Source: Pontiella desulfatans
GTDB lineage: Bacteria; Verrucomicrobiota; Kiritimatiellia; Kiritimatiellales; Pontiellaceae
DNA length: 64,000 nt
NCBI RefSeq assembly: GCF_900890425.1
Contig: NZ_CAAHFG010000001.1
Location: 1,054,001 to 1,118,000 of the forward strand
Direction of reading: 5' to 3'
Shown here: positions 26,916 to 34,864 of the stretch, piece after piece
How the letters are laid out: each line of letters begins with the position of its first letter
Position numbering within the stretch: position 1 is the first letter of the stretch
Made by a program: the position numbers and the translations under genes
The notes under the pieces: generated by a model
Database searches by the model: none
What the model was told of the DNA's origin: nothing
The model's input: only the letters and a program-made list of their open reading frames with translations

Positions 26916-27128
26916 TTATTTCTTTTCCGCTTCCGTTTGGCAGGTGCCGCAGCATTCCTTCTTGGCTTCTTCCTTGGCACAGGTGCACTTGCCTTCCGGG
27001 CATTCGCATTTGGCCTTTTCCTTGCAACATGCATCATCTTCGCCGCAGCATTTCTTCGCGCGGCCCATGGCCATGGTGGTGGATGCAAGCAGCAGCGCAA
27101 CGGCTGCAATGGATAGTACTCGTTTCAT
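26916..27128 (-). CDS. Small secreted Cys-rich (metallothionein-like) protein
   Basis: 70 residues. A signal peptide (KRVLSIAAVALLLASTTMAM) precedes about 48 residues with 11 cysteines arranged as CC, CC, CEC, CTC, CC and C between Lys/Glu runs. The spacing is metallothionein-like, but I cannot place it in a known family. Metal binding or a redox role in the periplasm is an inference. Start fixed by the signal peptide and GGAGGCACCC upstream. Confidence 0.75.
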   Translation of the reverse strand: MKRVLSIAAVALLLASTTMAMGRAKKCCGEDDACCKEKAKCECPEGKCTCAKEEAKKECCGTCQTEAEKK

Positions 27129-27334
27129 GGGTGCCTCCTGGTTCCGGACTCCGCACTGTGCGGTGCCTTTGAATTTGAAGAAGTTTATGCGCTTACCACT
27201 GAAAGTCGAGGGGTTTTGCAAAGGCATTGGAAATGGATTATTTAGATTCCATCCTGATTACTTGCCATTGGCTTTAGGCTCTGCCACACTAAAAAGCAAT
27301 CCATCAGGGTGCATCTGATTCTGAAAGGGCGTTT

Positions 27335-29050
27335 GTGGAAGCATTAAAACAAATCTTTGATTCAATTATGCATGCCGGGCACATGAGCCCGTTTCTGGTG
27401 GTTGGCATATTGATCCTGGCTGGGTTTGCCGGCGACTGGGTCGGTAAATTTTTCAAGTTGCCCCACGTAACAGGGAATATTCTCGGCGGGATTGTGGTCG
27501 GGCCCTACTGCCTTGGATTGATCGGCGGCCACGATCAATTGCATGATCTCCAGCCGATCGCCACATTCGCCATGAGCCTGGTTGCGGTGAGTATCGGCGG
27601 CCATCTGTCCTACCGCCGGATCCACAACTCCCTGCGCCGCATTATATCCATTTCGATGTTCGAGGTTTTCCTTTCCGTCATCACGGTGGTCGTTGCCTGC
27701 AAACTTTTCGGTATGGACTGGCCGACTACGTTGCTGTTGGGCGGGATCGCCGCGTCCACGGCTCCGGCCACCACCATTGCCCTCATCCGGGAATCTCGTG
27801 CAAAGGGGCCGTTTGTGAAAACGCTCATTTCCGCCGTAGCCCTGAACAATATCCTCTGCATCCTCATTTTCGTGATGATGCGCACCTTTGTGTCGGCCTA
27901 TTTTGAAAGTGGGGAGACCACCGGCAAGATCGACGACGCCCTATTGTTATCCGGCTATCATTTGCTGGGTGCCCTGATACTGGGGCTGGGCATGGGGTGG
28001 ATCACCAAAATTTTGGTTTCAAAGCCAAAGTTCCACGATTTCACGACCATCCTGCTGGCGATCATGCTGCTCGACGGATTGGCGGCCTACCTCACCCTGA
28101 GCCCATTGCTGGTGTGCCTCTTTTTCGGGGTTTATCTGGGCAACAGTTCCGAGGTGGCAGAAAAGCAACTCAACACACTAACGCCGTTGGAGCCGACCCT
28201 CTACGTCATCTTTTTCACGTTGGCCGGGGTTTCGCTCCACCTGGATGAACTCGCGGCGGTCGGGGTTGCCGCCACGGTGTATATCGGTGCCCGTGTTCTG
28301 GGTAAAACACTGGGTGCGGCGATGGGTGGTATGGTTGGAAAGTGTTCCAAACGGATGTGGCAAAACATGTCCTACGCCCTGTATCCCCAATCCGGCATTG
28401 CCATCGGTTTGGTGGTGTTGTTGAACGACGATGCATTTGTTCCGGGAGAGATCAAGAGTGCGGTTGGTGCCATTATTCTTGCCGGTGTAACCGTGGCGGA
28501 AATCATTGGCCCATTTGCCACCAAAGCCGCGTTGGCGCGTTCCGGCGAGGCCAACCGCGACCGGCAGCGCCTGGTGGAATTCCTAGCCGAGGAATTCATC
28601 GTGGTCGATCTCAAGGCGCTCGACAAGTGGGATGCCATCCGGCAACTCGTCACGTTTATGATGCGTACGCACCGGGTTGAGCATATCAGCCAGGACGAGC
28701 TGTATCAGTCCGTGGTGGATCGGGAAAAGGATATGTCGACCGCCATGGGGCGGGGCATTGCCATTCCGCATGGGCACATCGAAAAAGGCCCCGCCATTCA
28801 GGGCGTGATGGGCATTTGCCGGAATGGAATCGAATTCGATGCCCCCGACGGGGAGCCCGTGAAGCTGATCATGCTGATCGTTACGCCGAAGGATAAGAAG
28901 GACATGCACCTCAAGGTGCTCTCCAGCCTCTCCTCGATGGTTCGCAACGATGCCATTCGCACCCGCCTCATGGCCGCCATCAGTCCCGAAGACGCGATGG
29001 AAGTTATCGAAAGCGAAGAAGCCCGCGACTACAACTATTTTCTTGAATAG
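27335..29050 (+). CDS. Cation/proton antiporter (CPA2/KefB-like) with C-terminal PTS EIIA domain
   Basis: 571 residues. About 12 membrane segments span residues 15 to 390 with CPA2 features (GNILGGIVVGPYCLGLIGG, LLLGGIAASTAPATTIALIRE). From about 400 an EIIA-type domain (PTS_EIIA_2) follows, with the phospho-His region GIAIPHGHIEKGPAIQG near residue 475. Such fusions link ion exchange to PTS phosphorylation or act as a nitrogen-type regulatory sensor. GTG start with AAAGGG upstream. No PTS genes are nearby. Confidence 0.88.
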   Translation: MEALKQIFDSIMHAGHMSPFLVVGILILAGFAGDWVGKFFKLPHVTGNILGGIVVGPYCLGLIGGHDQLHDLQPIATFAMSLVAVSIGGHLSYRRIHNSLRRIISISMFEVFLSVITVVVACKLFGMDWPTTLLLGGIAASTAPATTIALIRESRAKGPFVKTLISAVALNNILCILIFVMMRTFVSAYFESGETTGKIDDALLLSGYHLLGALILGLGMGWITKILVSKPKFHDFTTILLAIMLLDGLAAYLTLSPLLVCLFFGVYLGNSSEVAEKQLNTLTPLEPTLYVIFFTLAGVSLHLDELAAVGVAATVYIGARVLGKTLGAAMGGMVGKCSKRMWQNMSYALYPQSGIAIGLVVLLNDDAFVPGEIKSAVGAIILAGVTVAEIIGPFATKAALARSGEANRDRQRLVEFLAEEFIVVDLKALDKWDAIRQLVTFMMRTHRVEHISQDELYQSVVDREKDMSTAMGRGIAIPHGHIEKGPAIQGVMGICRNGIEFDAPDGEPVKLIMLIVTPKDKKDMHLKVLSSLSSMVRNDAIRTRLMAAISPEDAMEVIESEEARDYNYFLE

Positions 29051-29059
29051 CCCGTGTTG

Positions 29060-29109
29060 CGGAGGGACGGCGGCCTCGCCGTCCGGGCATTGAGGCCAAT
29101 GCCCCTCCG
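29060..29109. repeat. Cloverleaf-like repeat: two hairpins inside an outer stem
   Basis: Outer arms CGGAGGG/CCCTCCG enclose two perfect inner hairpins, ACGGCG-GCCT-CGCCGT and GGGCATTG-AGGC-CAATGCCC. Sits just after the antiporter stop. Looks like a REP/mobile palindromic unit rather than a simple terminator. Confidence 0.7.
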
Positions 29110-29124
29110 ACTGGGCGCAAAAAA

Positions 29125-29165
29125 AAACGGCGCAAGGAAAAGAGGAGGAAAACCTTGCGCCGTTT
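29125..29165 (-). terminator. Strong intrinsic terminator
   Basis: Perfect 13-bp stem AAACGGCGCAAGG/CCTTGCGCCGTTT with a 15-base loop. On the minus strand it ends in a run of nine T residues, so it mainly serves the EF-hand gene, though it can form on both strands. Confidence 0.85.
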
Positions 29166-29191
29166 CTCATGTTCCCGCGGGAACATTCATA

Positions 29192-29215
29192 CCCACACGA
29201 CGCAGGTCGTGTGGG
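29192..29215 (+). terminator. Intrinsic terminator
   Basis: Perfect 10-bp stem CCCACACGAC/GTCGTGTGGG with a 4-base loop, then GTTTT on the plus strand. With the hairpins upstream it closes the antiporter transcript. Confidence 0.65.
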
Positions 29216-29228
29216 GTTTTGGACATCT

Positions 29229-30002
29229 TTATTCCTCGGATATGCCAGCTTCGGGGGTGGTCGGTTTCTGGGCAGGGTTGCCTTTGGGGCCTGAACGATG
29301 CTTTTTATAGGCTTCGCGGGCTTTTTGGCGCTCTTCCTCAGAGAGCTTTCCATCGCTATCCGCATCGAATTTTTCGATGATTTTTTGTTTTCGCTGCTGG
29401 AGCAGCTGCCCCTGCTGCGGTTTCTGCTGCCCTTGTCCTCGGCGGCCTTCGAACTGCTGGGACTGCGGTTGGTTGCCCTGGTTCTGCAACTGCTGCCTGC
29501 GTTGCCAGGCCTGCTTCCGCTGTTGCGGAGTCACTTGGCCTTGTACGTGGCCCAGGCGTTGGCGGCCCTGGAATTGCGGAGCCTGCGGGCGTTGCTGCTG
29601 GTTCTGGAACTGCTGCATCGCTTGTGGATGCCGGCGGCCCTGGAACTTCGGAGCCCGCGGACGCTGTTGCTGGTTCTGGAACTGCGGTCTTTGCTGCAGA
29701 GCCCGGCGACCTTGCTGCCGGCGGCCATGGAATTGCGGGACTTGCGGCTGCTGCTGGTTCTGGAACAGCGGTCTCTGCTGCGGTGCCCATGGACCTTGCC
29801 GACGGCCTTGGAATGGCTGCTGTGGGGCAAGCTGTTGCGGGGCATACTGGTGTTGCATCCATCCTTGGCGTTGATGGCCTTGGAACGGTTGCTGTGGAAT
29901 CTGTTGCTCGTTTTGCCACTCTGGGTGAGGGTGCGCTCCGGCAACGATGGCCGTTGCGATGGTTGCGGTGACGATGGCCGCTGTTTTTAATCCTGTCTTC
30001 AT
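29229..30002 (-). CDS. Exported Gln-rich repeat protein with one EF-hand
   Basis: 257 residues. Signal peptide (KTGLKTAAIVTATIATAIVAGA), then about 170 residues of Gln/Pro/Arg-rich sequence in at least three imperfect repeats built from FQNQQQRP and FQGRR blocks, 22-27 residues apart, then one canonical EF-hand loop DADSDGKLSEEE near residue 215 and a short tail. The loop should bind Ca2+. The rest is low complexity, probably disordered and basic. A cell-surface or biofilm matrix role is possible but unproven. GGAGGCACC-type ribosome site precedes the start. Confidence 0.75.
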   Translation of the reverse strand: MKTGLKTAAIVTATIATAIVAGAHPHPEWQNEQQIPQQPFQGHQRQGWMQHQYAPQQLAPQQPFQGRRQGPWAPQQRPLFQNQQQPQVPQFHGRRQQGRRALQQRPQFQNQQQRPRAPKFQGRRHPQAMQQFQNQQQRPQAPQFQGRQRLGHVQGQVTPQQRKQAWQRRQQLQNQGNQPQSQQFEGRRGQGQQKPQQGQLLQQRKQKIIEKFDADSDGKLSEEERQKAREAYKKHRSGPKGNPAQKPTTPEAGISEE

Positions 30003-30090
30003 TTTGGTGCCTCCTATCGGTTGCTTCCCCGGTTCGGTCGAATAACGGACAAGGAGGTTTTTTATTTTCCGGTGGGCCGAAGAAAGTCCG

Positions 30091-30462
30091 CTATGGACTG
30101 AACACATGGTGCCAGATGGAGGTTCCGTCGATCAGGAAGTCCAGCCGGTCGGAATCCCTGCTCCAGGCAATGTCGGCCTTCGCATTGGCAGGGGCGTTGG
30201 TGTGGGCGGGCAGATAGAGCAGGTTGAGCCAGGCCCGTTTCCCGGCCTCGCGGTAGTAGATTTTATAGGAGGGCTGGTTGTCGTAGTAATAAAACGTCTT
30301 TAGCCGCGCGGTCTTGCTGCCGTCGGGGGCTTTAAGCGGACCTGTTTCATTGCTCGGCGGTGTCAGGATCCGGTAGGCGATGAACACCACGAAAAAAACA
30401 AAAGCGATCTGCCCGATCTTGGAAAAATCTAACACCGTTCGCTTTTTGTAGCTACGTTTCAT
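30091..30462 (-). CDS. Small membrane-anchored protein, function unknown
   Basis: 123 residues: a basic N-terminus (KRSYKKRTVLDFSK), one membrane segment (IGQIAFVFFVVFIAYRIL) and an extracytoplasmic domain of about 85 residues rich in aromatic residues (FYYYDNQPSYKIYYREAGKRAWLN). No family recognised. It lies 88 bases before the EF-hand gene and may be co-transcribed with it. Upstream DNA carries short GAATATCGAA repeats. Confidence 0.65.
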   Translation of the reverse strand: MKRSYKKRTVLDFSKIGQIAFVFFVVFIAYRILTPPSNETGPLKAPDGSKTARLKTFYYYDNQPSYKIYYREAGKRAWLNLLYLPAHTNAPANAKADIAWSRDSDRLDFLIDGTSIWHHVFSP

Positions 30463-30690
30463 GGAAGCGAATATCGAATATCGAACCGGGAATGTCGAAT
30501 CCCGAAGGCAACTCCTTCCAAGGTCACCTTGTTTCTCATTTTTTTGTTGGTTTCATAAATGACTCGCAGAGGAGTGAAGGTGTTAAGAAACTAGTTAATT
30601 GATGATGAGTGGATGGGTTTGACAAAGCATGTTGTAATTAATAAAAGAGGGGAGCGAGTTTGAGTATTGGTTTGGGCGATGTGAAATAAT

Positions 30691-31767
30691 ATGCATTTTG
30701 ACAAACAATCGAAAGATGAGTGCTGCGGGTCTGGGGAGCCAGCAAACCGGCAAGGTTCCCCGGGCCTTTCCATACCTGCGATTCCGGTTGTGCCTGCTAC
30801 CCAAGCCATTGATCGGTCTTTGCTCCAAAAGCAATATCAGGATCTTGCATGCCAGCACCTTGGCGAGTTGCGCCAGAATCTCTTTTCCGAATTCACGGGG
30901 CTTCATTTTCATATTGCCTGGGCACCGCTACATCCGACATCCGAGGAGCCCTTGTCCTCCACGGCATGCAATGTCTGTAGCCAGCTATCAGGCACACCCC
31001 CTCCGCCGATATGCTCCGCTTGCAGTCGGCATCAACATGAGCTTGCCGGGCGCGCGGGCCAGAATGGCCACCGGTTCACGTGCGGGATGGGCGTAAGCAA
31101 CTATTGGTTTACGATCACGGTTCGGGATGTGGTGGTCGGAACCGCGTTCGTGCAGGCGCTCGACAAGGCCAACCACATTCTTCGCAATCAGCTCTTGAAG
31201 AACCCCGCGAGTGCCGAGGCCCGCTTCCTTAGCCGGTCTGAGTTCGACGACGCGGCGCGCCTACTGCAGTTCATTGCCCAAAGTGCGGAAACTTCCGTTC
31301 TGGCCGAGCTGAACCAGACGGATGTGGCACAGGCCCGACAGGCGATGGGCGCCCTGCAACAGGAACAGGATCGGTTGAAAGAGCACATCCATCGTCTAAT
31401 GCCGGAGGAACACCGGCAGTCTGAGCAGTTCCTTCCACCGCCACCTCTCGTGCAACGTTTGCTTGAGATGGTGCACCAGCATTATGCCGAACCGATCACG
31501 CTCCAGAAATGTGCCCGCGACTTGCGGCGAAACTCAGCATATCTATCCGATCTGTTCTCCCATACGGTAGGCTTGCCCTTCAAGGCCTACCTCACCGAGC
31601 TTCGCCTGGAAAAAGCCAAGGAGTTGCTTGGCCATCCGGACAAGAACGTGAACGAGATTGCGCAGGCAGTCGGCTATGCAAGCGCGCATCGCTTTCGCCT
31701 TGCCTTCAAGAAGCTGACCGGCTTGCCTCCCCGGGCTTGGAGCGAAGCCATGCGGCCTTCGAGATAG
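30691..31767 (+). CDS. AraC-family regulator with PocR-like sensor domain
   Basis: 358 residues. Residues about 45-195 resemble the PocR ligand domain (PF10114): Cys pairs CNVC and CSAC, then HRFTCGMGVSNYWFTITVRDVVVGTAFVQAL. A short helical linker leads to an AraC-type double helix-turn-helix at about 250-355 (ITLQKCARDLRRNSAYLSDLFS; NVNEIAQAVGYASAHRFRLAFKKLTG). PocR domains sense small diols/hydrocarbon derivatives in known regulators. Possible target: the lipoprotein gene 190 bases downstream. Confidence 0.88.
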   Translation: MHFDKQSKDECCGSGEPANRQGSPGLSIPAIPVVPATQAIDRSLLQKQYQDLACQHLGELRQNLFSEFTGLHFHIAWAPLHPTSEEPLSSTACNVCSQLSGTPPPPICSACSRHQHELAGRAGQNGHRFTCGMGVSNYWFTITVRDVVVGTAFVQALDKANHILRNQLLKNPASAEARFLSRSEFDDAARLLQFIAQSAETSVLAELNQTDVAQARQAMGALQQEQDRLKEHIHRLMPEEHRQSEQFLPPPPLVQRLLEMVHQHYAEPITLQKCARDLRRNSAYLSDLFSHTVGLPFKAYLTELRLEKAKELLGHPDKNVNEIAQAVGYASAHRFRLAFKKLTGLPPRAWSEAMRPSR

Positions 31768-31960
31768 GCACCTCGCAAGAAGTTCCCTCTTGAGGATCTA
31801 AACAAACGTCCTCTAAACCAAACTTATGCACCCTATGCTGAGTGGTGTCGGGCAGAGTATACTCATTCGACAGAAAGGGTTCGGGGGCAACGGTGCTCCC
31901 GGAGGTCGATGCGACGGGTGGTCGGGCCGCCATTCACAAGCAAACTACAAGGAGCCAACT

Positions 31961-32431
31961 ATGAAAACTAGAACAAAGTGGTCGAGCATATTAAAGCAAA
32001 CACTGATCGTGGCATTTGGTGTGGTCTGCATGGCCGGAATGATGGGGTGTGGTGGTGATGATGGCGGCGGCGATGAGGGGATAAATCTTGAAGGTACTTG
32101 GGAATATAAGCTAACAGCCGCAGGGATTAGTGCTACTGACACATATTTAGTCCCCTTTCCTGCTGAGCTGAGTAAAGTCGTGGATTTAAAAACGACTATT
32201 CCCTACGATGGAAATGTGTTTGAACTCGAAATTTACGGAGGAGGAAAGAAAATTCGTTTAGACATGGATCTAGCGGATGGTGATCGGGCGGAGCTAGACG
32301 GTGATATTCATAGTAGTACGTCCATGAGCGGTACCGGCACATATTACCCATCGGATGTTTCCTTTCCGCTTGATCAACAGGTTGCAGTGGAAATATCTAT
32401 CGCCTTTACCTGGAGTGCCAAAAAATTATAG
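31961..32431 (+). CDS. Putative lipoprotein, function unknown
   Basis: 156 residues. Signal sequence with a lipobox-like VVCMAGMMGC, cysteine at about residue 29, followed by a Gly/Asp linker (GGDDGGGDEG) and a beta-rich domain (LEGTWEYKLTAAGIS, FELEIYGGGKKIRLDMDL). This resembles lipocalin-like or DUF-type lipoproteins; no specific family. AAGGAGCC precedes the ATG. AT-richer than neighbours. A hairpin follows its stop. Confidence 0.75.
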   Translation: MKTRTKWSSILKQTLIVAFGVVCMAGMMGCGGDDGGGDEGINLEGTWEYKLTAAGISATDTYLVPFPAELSKVVDLKTTIPYDGNVFELEIYGGGKKIRLDMDLADGDRAELDGDIHSSTSMSGTGTYYPSDVSFPLDQQVAVEISIAFTWSAKKL

Positions 32432-32461
32432 AGTCTTGAGCTAGTGCACTGCAATTCCACG

Positions 32462-32486
32462 CGCACGTTTCCTTTCGGAACGTGCG
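32462..32486 (+). terminator. Intrinsic terminator after the lipoprotein gene
   Basis: CGCACGTTTCC/GGAACGTGCG arms with one bulged T and a TTTC loop, then TGTTTTGTG. Thirty bases past the lipoprotein stop. Confidence 0.7.
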
Positions 32487-32681
32487 TGTTTTGTGCGTCA
32501 GACATGATCAGTGACTGGGAGAAATGTTCCCAGCGGGCGGCGATGAAGCAGACCCGGATAGCATTGGTTTGGAGTACGAGGCCGCAATGCGCAGCAGTTA
32601 TCAATCCCATAGTCTCTGGGGAGGTTTGCATTACGCATTCTAGCAACTTGGCAGTATGGGGCGGTCGGCTCTTTGACTTGC

Positions 32682-32756
32682 TCCGCCGGGGCCTTCTTGA
32701 AGAAGCGGCTGACGTTCCAGTTGCGGTCGACGTCGCGCCAGGAGAGGAAGAGCATG
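32682..32756 (-). pseudogene. Duplicated 3' fragment of rseP
   Basis: These 75 bases match 33501-33575, inside the 3' end of the intact rseP, at 74 of 75 positions. Read on the minus strand it encodes MLFLSWRDVDRNW and onward through KKAPAEQV, then diverges. It has no start region of its own. The 337-base stretch from the lipoprotein stop to the nucleotidyltransferase holds this, the terminator, and nothing else recognisable. Confidence 0.85.
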
Positions 32757-32768
32757 TGGAGATGGGCG

Positions 32769-33224
32769 CTATTCGGCCTTGAGCTTTTTCAGCTCAATCA
32801 CATCGACGGCATCTTTGGGACGCCCTGTTGCGGATTTATTGGCAATGAGATCATCGAGTGAAAGAATTTTAAGAGGGATACCGTCGATCTCGCATGGTTT
32901 GCAATTTGCGGAAGCCGCCTTGAATGCCAAGCCCGTTGCTCCCGTAATGATGTCAATCCGGCAAGGGGCGATTCCTATTTGGAAAACCGTATCGTCTTTG
33001 CAGAGATCCTCGGCGGTCAGACCATGTAGCGGTGCCCCGAATCGGTTGAGCGCCCGCAACACGGCTAGGGCATTTGTTTCGGAGGGACACACCCAGAGAT
33101 CGATATCCATCGTGGCCCGAGGATATCCGTGTGCCGCCAAGGCGTAGGCACCGACCAGGATGAACTCAACCCGCTCGTCGTTTAACGCTTGTAATATGTC
33201 TCTGTAATCGTCGTTCAGGATCAT
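32769..33224 (-). CDS. Nucleotidyltransferase-fold protein (AbiEii/MNT-like)
   Basis: 151 residues. The nucleotidyltransferase core is visible: FILVGAYALAAHGYPRATMDIDLWVCPSETN with the Gly-Ala/Ser loop and the DxD pair, then RIDIITGATGLAFKAA supplying the third acid, and a helical C-terminus LDDLIANKSATGRPKDAVDVIEL typical of the DUF6036/MNT-like group. Such proteins are often solitary or part of toxin-antitoxin style pairs. It lies between direct repeats of the rseP 3' end, suggesting it arrived by insertion. Confidence 0.8.
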   Translation of the reverse strand: MILNDDYRDILQALNDERVEFILVGAYALAAHGYPRATMDIDLWVCPSETNALAVLRALNRFGAPLHGLTAEDLCKDDTVFQIGIAPCRIDIITGATGLAFKAASANCKPCEIDGIPLKILSLDDLIANKSATGRPKDAVDVIELKKLKAE

Positions 33225-33492
33225 GGGAGGGACTCAATGCGGCAACTTCACGGGTAAGAGGCCATACCAGGCCCAAGCGATAGCTCACCGAGCCTTCGAC
33301 ATAGTTGTCGTCTTCATGGTTGCCTAACCGGCCTTTAGAGGTGTGTTGCCTTTGCATGGAGGAATAATGCCATTCGATCAGTCCCGATGCAACATCCACA
33401 ACGTCTGAAATTGGCTGCCAACCCCGAAAACCTAAATGGATAAATCGCGAATGCTTTTTTCTGTTTCGGCTATTCCGTCGGTGCCGGTTCAT
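33166..33492 (-). CDS. Possible small protein upstream of the nucleotidyltransferase
   Basis: An open frame of 108 codons whose middle part (GWQPISDVVDVASGLIEWHYS and YVEGSVSYRLGLVWPLTREVA) reads like a real protein, unlike the basic first 13 residues, which overlap the rseP end. It overlaps the nucleotidyltransferase start by 59 bases. No clear ribosome site and no family recognised. It could be the partner of the nucleotidyltransferase, a remnant, or chance. Confidence 0.3.
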   Translation of the reverse strand: MNRHRRNSRNRKKHSRFIHLGFRGWQPISDVVDVASGLIEWHYSSMQRQHTSKGRLGNHEDDNYVEGSVSYRLGLVWPLTREVAALSPSHDPERRLQRHITSVKRRAG

Positions 33493-34843
33493 CGACCTGT
33501 TCCGCCGGGGCCTTCTTGAAGAAGCGGCTGACGTTCCAGTTGCGGTCGACATCGCGCCAGGAGAGGAAGAGCATGGCGGAGATGAGCAGGATGGCGAAAA
33601 TGTTCACCAGCGTGCCGACCACCTTGGGATGCACCTTGCGTTTGGTGATGCCTTCCCACAGCGCGAAGCAGATGTGGCCGCCGTCGAGCACGGGCAGCGG
33701 CAGCAGGTTGAGTACGGCCAGGTTGATGTTGATGAAGCGGATCAGGCCGATGGCGTAGGGGAGGCCGAGCTTCAGCGCGAACCAGATCATGGTGAAGATG
33801 GCTACGGGGCCACCGAGGCCGCCGGCGGCCTGCTTGGCTTCGCCCTTGGTGGTGAGCGCCTTGAGCAGGCGGAAAATCTTCATGGCGTCGCTCTTGATCT
33901 GCGTGATCGGGTTGCCGGACATCGACCATGGCAGGGCGTTCGGGTCGCCCGGGGTGACGCCGATCATCACCTTGTCGTATTCCTCGATATATTTGGGGGT
34001 GACGGTGAGCGTGAGGGTTTCGTCCTTGCGCAGCACGGTGAACTCCGTCGGTTGGTCGCGGCGGGCCTGGACGGCTTCGGGCAGCTCGTGCCAATAGTGG
34101 ATCGGTTTGCCGTCGATCTGTGTGACGAGGTCGCCGGTCTTGAGCCCGCCATCGCCTGCGGGTTCGCCGGAGCGAATGTCGGCCAGCAAGGGCCGCAGGG
34201 CCTGGCCCACGCCGCTGAAGCCGATGACTTCCTGGTCGATTTCCTCGCCAACAAGTTCAAGCTGGTTGGTGGTGCCGGCGGAGACATAGTCGATCGAAAT
34301 GCGCCCGGTATCCTGCAGTAGCATTTTTTCCACCATGATGTCGTACCAGCTGGTGACTTCGTTGCCGTTGATGGCAATGATTTCATCTCCGGCCTTGAGC
34401 CCTTTGGCATGGCAGACGCTGTTGGTTGAAACCCCGCCGACCACGGTGGTGTCGGGGGCCTTTTCGGCGGTGGATACAATCAGGGCCAGCGGGATGGCGA
34501 AGAGAATGTTGCAGAGGGGGCCGGCAACGGCGACGGCAATCTTTTTCCAGGGGGAGACCTCGGGCAGGGTTGCGCGGTCGTTCTCGTTGTCGCCCTGCAT
34601 CTTTTCCATGCCTTCCGGGTCGAGCTGGGGCAGGGAGACATAGCCGCCGATGGGGAAGGCGCCGATCTTGTAGACGATGCCGTCGACTTCCTTTTTCCAA
34701 AGGGCGGGGCCCATGCCGATCGAGAAGGCCTCGATCACCAGTCCGCATTTCTTGGCGACGATGAAATGACCGAATTCGTGGACGAAAATGGTGATGCCGA
34801 AAAGGAATAGCATCATGGCGATGAAGAAGAGTGTTTCGAGCAT
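33470..34843 (-). CDS. rseP: Site-2 intramembrane metalloprotease RseP
   Basis: 457 residues. Zinc site HEFGH at 22-26 in the first membrane segment; two PDZ domains around 120-300 (LKAGDEIIAINGNEVTSWYD, LKTGDLVTQIDGKPIHYWHEL); the second catalytic motif LPVLDGGHICFALWE in the C-terminal membrane part. Cleaves anti-sigma factors and leftover signal peptides. It follows cdsA by 21 bases, the common uppS-cdsA-rseP order, but dxr is missing from between. Its last 25 codons are duplicated 0.8 kb downstream. Confidence 0.95.
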   Translation of the reverse strand: MLETLFFIAMMLFLFGITIFVHEFGHFIVAKKCGLVIEAFSIGMGPALWKKEVDGIVYKIGAFPIGGYVSLPQLDPEGMEKMQGDNENDRATLPEVSPWKKIAVAVAGPLCNILFAIPLALIVSTAEKAPDTTVVGGVSTNSVCHAKGLKAGDEIIAINGNEVTSWYDIMVEKMLLQDTGRISIDYVSAGTTNQLELVGEEIDQEVIGFSGVGQALRPLLADIRSGEPAGDGGLKTGDLVTQIDGKPIHYWHELPEAVQARRDQPTEFTVLRKDETLTLTVTPKYIEEYDKVMIGVTPGDPNALPWSMSGNPITQIKSDAMKIFRLLKALTTKGEAKQAAGGLGGPVAIFTMIWFALKLGLPYAIGLIRFININLAVLNLLPLPVLDGGHICFALWEGITKRKVHPKVVGTLVNIFAILLISAMLFLSWRDVDRNWNVSRFFKKAPAEQVDEPAPTE

Positions 34844-34864
34844 GGGGAAAGCCTTGGTGGAGTT

